Of a stretch of 7,415 bases of DNA, positions 5,900 through 7,415 are shown piece after piece. Numbering within the stretch: position 1 is the first letter of the stretch; each line of letters opens with the position of its first letter. A program made the translations under genes and the position numbers. A model generated the notes under the pieces. That model worked only from the letters and a program-made list of their open reading frames with translations, was not told the DNA's origin and made no database searches. This DNA comes from Clostridiales bacterium (lineage in GTDB: Bacteria > Bacillota > Clostridia > Oscillospirales > Butyricicoccaceae), in the NCBI GenBank assembly GCA_004555915.1, contig SFJM01000065.1, positions 1 through 7,415 of the forward strand. The letters are read 5' to 3'.

Positions 5900-7415
5900 T
5901 GTTTGATATCATTGCGCGCGGAATGGCTGCAAAGGCGCTTCAAATCGGAGCTCCAACGGACAAACAAATTATGGACTCGCTTTCTGTGCTGGCGGAAAAT
6001 GGAAAAATTACTACAGGCGCTACAGAAGCACAAGCCGCACAGATTGAGCAGAATACCGCGGGAATCCATGTGCTTTCAGGGATGCTTGAGAGCGATATCA
6101 ATTCGCAGGACATGTGGGAAAGCGGCCAGATTAATTCGGATGGAACAAACAATACAAATAATACCAGAATCCGTACAATTGGCTATATACCGGACAGCGT
6201 GGTCCGTGTTAAAACAGATGGTCAGGCCAATGTCAGGGCACAGCTGTACGCTGAAGACGGTACGTTTGTCAAGGTATCGGCGCTGGGATTCACGCAGGAT
6301 TTTATGGTTGCAGATGTACTGGCGGAAAACGAGCAAGCCTCCAAAATCCGGCTGACCATCCAGCATGTAAAGACAACGACTGTTATTGATACATCGTATT
6401 CCGAACATGTTCAGCTGATCGCCCTGACGGATACCGCTTTATCTGCTGCCGGGAAATCGGCAGATGCAGCGGCAACCGGTGCGGCGATTGCGGAATTGAA
6501 GGAAACAGACAGCGGCCAGCAGGAACGAATCTGTGGCATTGACCATATCCTGTCCCCGGTGTGGGAACAGGGTCATATTAAAACTTCGGATGGCACAGAC
6601 GGTCTGCCAACCGCAAACAGCTTCAAACTGCGCATTCGAACGGGTTTTCTGCCGGAAGATGTGCAGAAGATCACGACATCCCGATTGGGCTGGCTGTATC
6701 TGTTCCGCTATGATAAAGATGGCAATTTTGTCGATTACATTGACTATGAATCATCCGCCGAAGTGACCGATTTCGACCACAGCCAGTATTTGTACCGTGC
6801 CATGCTGCGTGATGGTCTGGATTATGATGCTGCAACGGACCTTTCGTATACTGCCTATGTCCAAATCACAAAAAAGATTAACAGGCCGTTTGTCCGGTTC
6901 GATATAGACCACAATATGCGTGATGTATCTGATGCCCTGTCCGGTGTAGATTTAACTGCGGATACCCTGCCGGAGAAAACGCTGGAGCAGGTGTACAGCC
7001 TATTTGACGGACTGGTTACAGCCTATCCGGATTATGTAACAAAATCGGATGCCGCGGCACTGTGCGGTATGACTTACCCGGATTATGCCAATGGGGTATC
7101 GGGCAGCAGCACCTATGCGGATACACCGGCATATAAGACATATCTGTACACCCTTTCTGAATCCAATGCATCTGCCGGAAACGATGGCACGTGCAAAAAG
7201 GCAAAGCTGCTGATTATCTGCGGTGTACACGGGCCGGAATATGTCGCGCCATACAATGCCTATCTGTTTGCAAAGCAGCTGTGTGACAGCGTTTTGACAG
7301 ACGCAAACTTCTTCAAGCTGCGGGCGGCGTTTGATGTGTATATCCTCCCATGCCTGAACGGATATGGCATGTATCACAGGCTGCGCGGAAATGCGAACGG
7401 GGTAGATATCAACCG
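5896..7415 (+). CDS. Phage tail-like protein with C-terminal M14 zinc carboxypeptidase domain (3' end outside window)
   Basis: The frame is open from ATG 5896 (or 5899) to the window edge: 506 residues plus CG, which must encode Arg. Order: an N-terminal region (1-70) with KITTGATEAQAAQIEQNT; a first beta module (about 73-163) starting WESGQINSDGTNN, with RIRTIGYIPDSV; an Ala-rich linker (176-205) with ALSAAGKSADAAATGAAIAEL, typical of Firmicutes tail fibres; a second module (216-336) starting WEQGHIKTSDGTDG, with RIRTGFLPEDV; then from about 398 an M14 peptidase domain. The HxxE zinc motif is H445 and E448 in IICGVHGPEYVAP. The substrate-binding set is R497 and N506-R507 in LRGNANGVDINR. The third zinc His and catalytic Glu would lie beyond the edge. 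SD GGAGTG at 5885-5890 is 5 or 8 bases from the two ATGs. The role is probably a tail-tip or fibre hydrolase acting on cell-wall peptides, by inference. Alternatives are a domesticated surface protein or an inactive binding domain. Confidence 0.85.
   Translation, partial: MMFDIIARGMAAKALQIGAPTDKQIMDSLSVLAENGKITTGATEAQAAQIEQNTAGIHVLSGMLESDINSQDMWESGQINSDGTNNTNNTRIRTIGYIPDSVVRVKTDGQANVRAQLYAEDGTFVKVSALGFTQDFMVADVLAENEQASKIRLTIQHVKTTTVIDTSYSEHVQLIALTDTALSAAGKSADAAATGAAIAELKETDSGQQERICGIDHILSPVWEQGHIKTSDGTDGLPTANSFKLRIRTGFLPEDVQKITTSRLGWLYLFRYDKDGNFVDYIDYESSAEVTDFDHSQYLYRAMLRDGLDYDAATDLSYTAYVQITKKINRPFVRFDIDHNMRDVSDALSGVDLTADTLPEKTLEQVYSLFDGLVTAYPDYVTKSDAAALCGMTYPDYANGVSGSSTYADTPAYKTYLYTLSESNASAGNDGTCKKAKLLIICGVHGPEYVAPYNAYLFAKQLCDSVLTDANFFKLRAAFDVYILPCLNGYGMYHRLRGNANGVDIN

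Noticed and set aside
5903..6355. Plus-strand open frame inside the tail gene
   Set aside because: It is an out-of-frame shadow; the 5896 frame carries the repeated modules and the M14 motifs and stays open to the edge.
1..7415. CRISPR array, insertion sequence or rRNA/tRNA gene
   Set aside because: No regularly spaced short repeats, transposase frames with terminal inverted repeats, or conserved RNA gene segments are visible.

Overview
The window looks like chromosomal DNA from a Gram-positive anaerobe of the Clostridia, perhaps an Oscillospiraceae- or Lachnospiraceae-type gut bacterium. This is inferred from the strong AGGAGG-type ribosome binding sites, sigma-A-like promoters with 17-18 base spacers, compact intrinsic terminators, a rubrerythrin, a cytidylate-kinase-like protein, and Firmicutes-style phage tail modules. 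The species cannot be named from the sequence.

Layout. (1) 2-601: the 3' end of a surface protein made of tandem 96-97 residue Ig-like repeats, followed by a long terminator hairpin. (2) 748-1508: a monocistronic small lipoprotein gene with an extended -10 promoter and its own terminator. (3) 1556-2392: a rubrerythrin with a rubredoxin centre at both ends. Its transcript appears to start with a terminator-like hairpin. (4) 2416-3035: a cytidylate-kinase-like gene directly behind the rubrerythrin terminator, split into two frames by a one-base shift at a short A run. (5) 3151-4299, minus strand: a GC-rich major facilitator transporter. (6) 4476-5435: a tRNA-dihydrouridine synthase, transcribed divergently from the transporter; both promoters are visible. 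(7) 5693-7415: after a terminator, an AT-rich leader and a small phage-type protein. This is translationally coupled (ATGA overlap) to a long frame that stays open to the window edge. That frame carries two repeated phage-tail modules followed by the start of an M14 zinc carboxypeptidase domain.

Regions 1-6 read as ordinary, mostly single-gene host transcription units. Rubrerythrin detoxifies peroxide, Dus modifies tRNA, and the transporter and lipoprotein act at the membrane. Region 7 differs in composition and content and looks like phage-derived tail DNA next to host genes. The most interesting points are the tail-M14 peptidase fusion, the double-rubredoxin rubrerythrin with its hairpin leader, and the frameshifted kinase whose correct frame would be restored by a single -1 shift.
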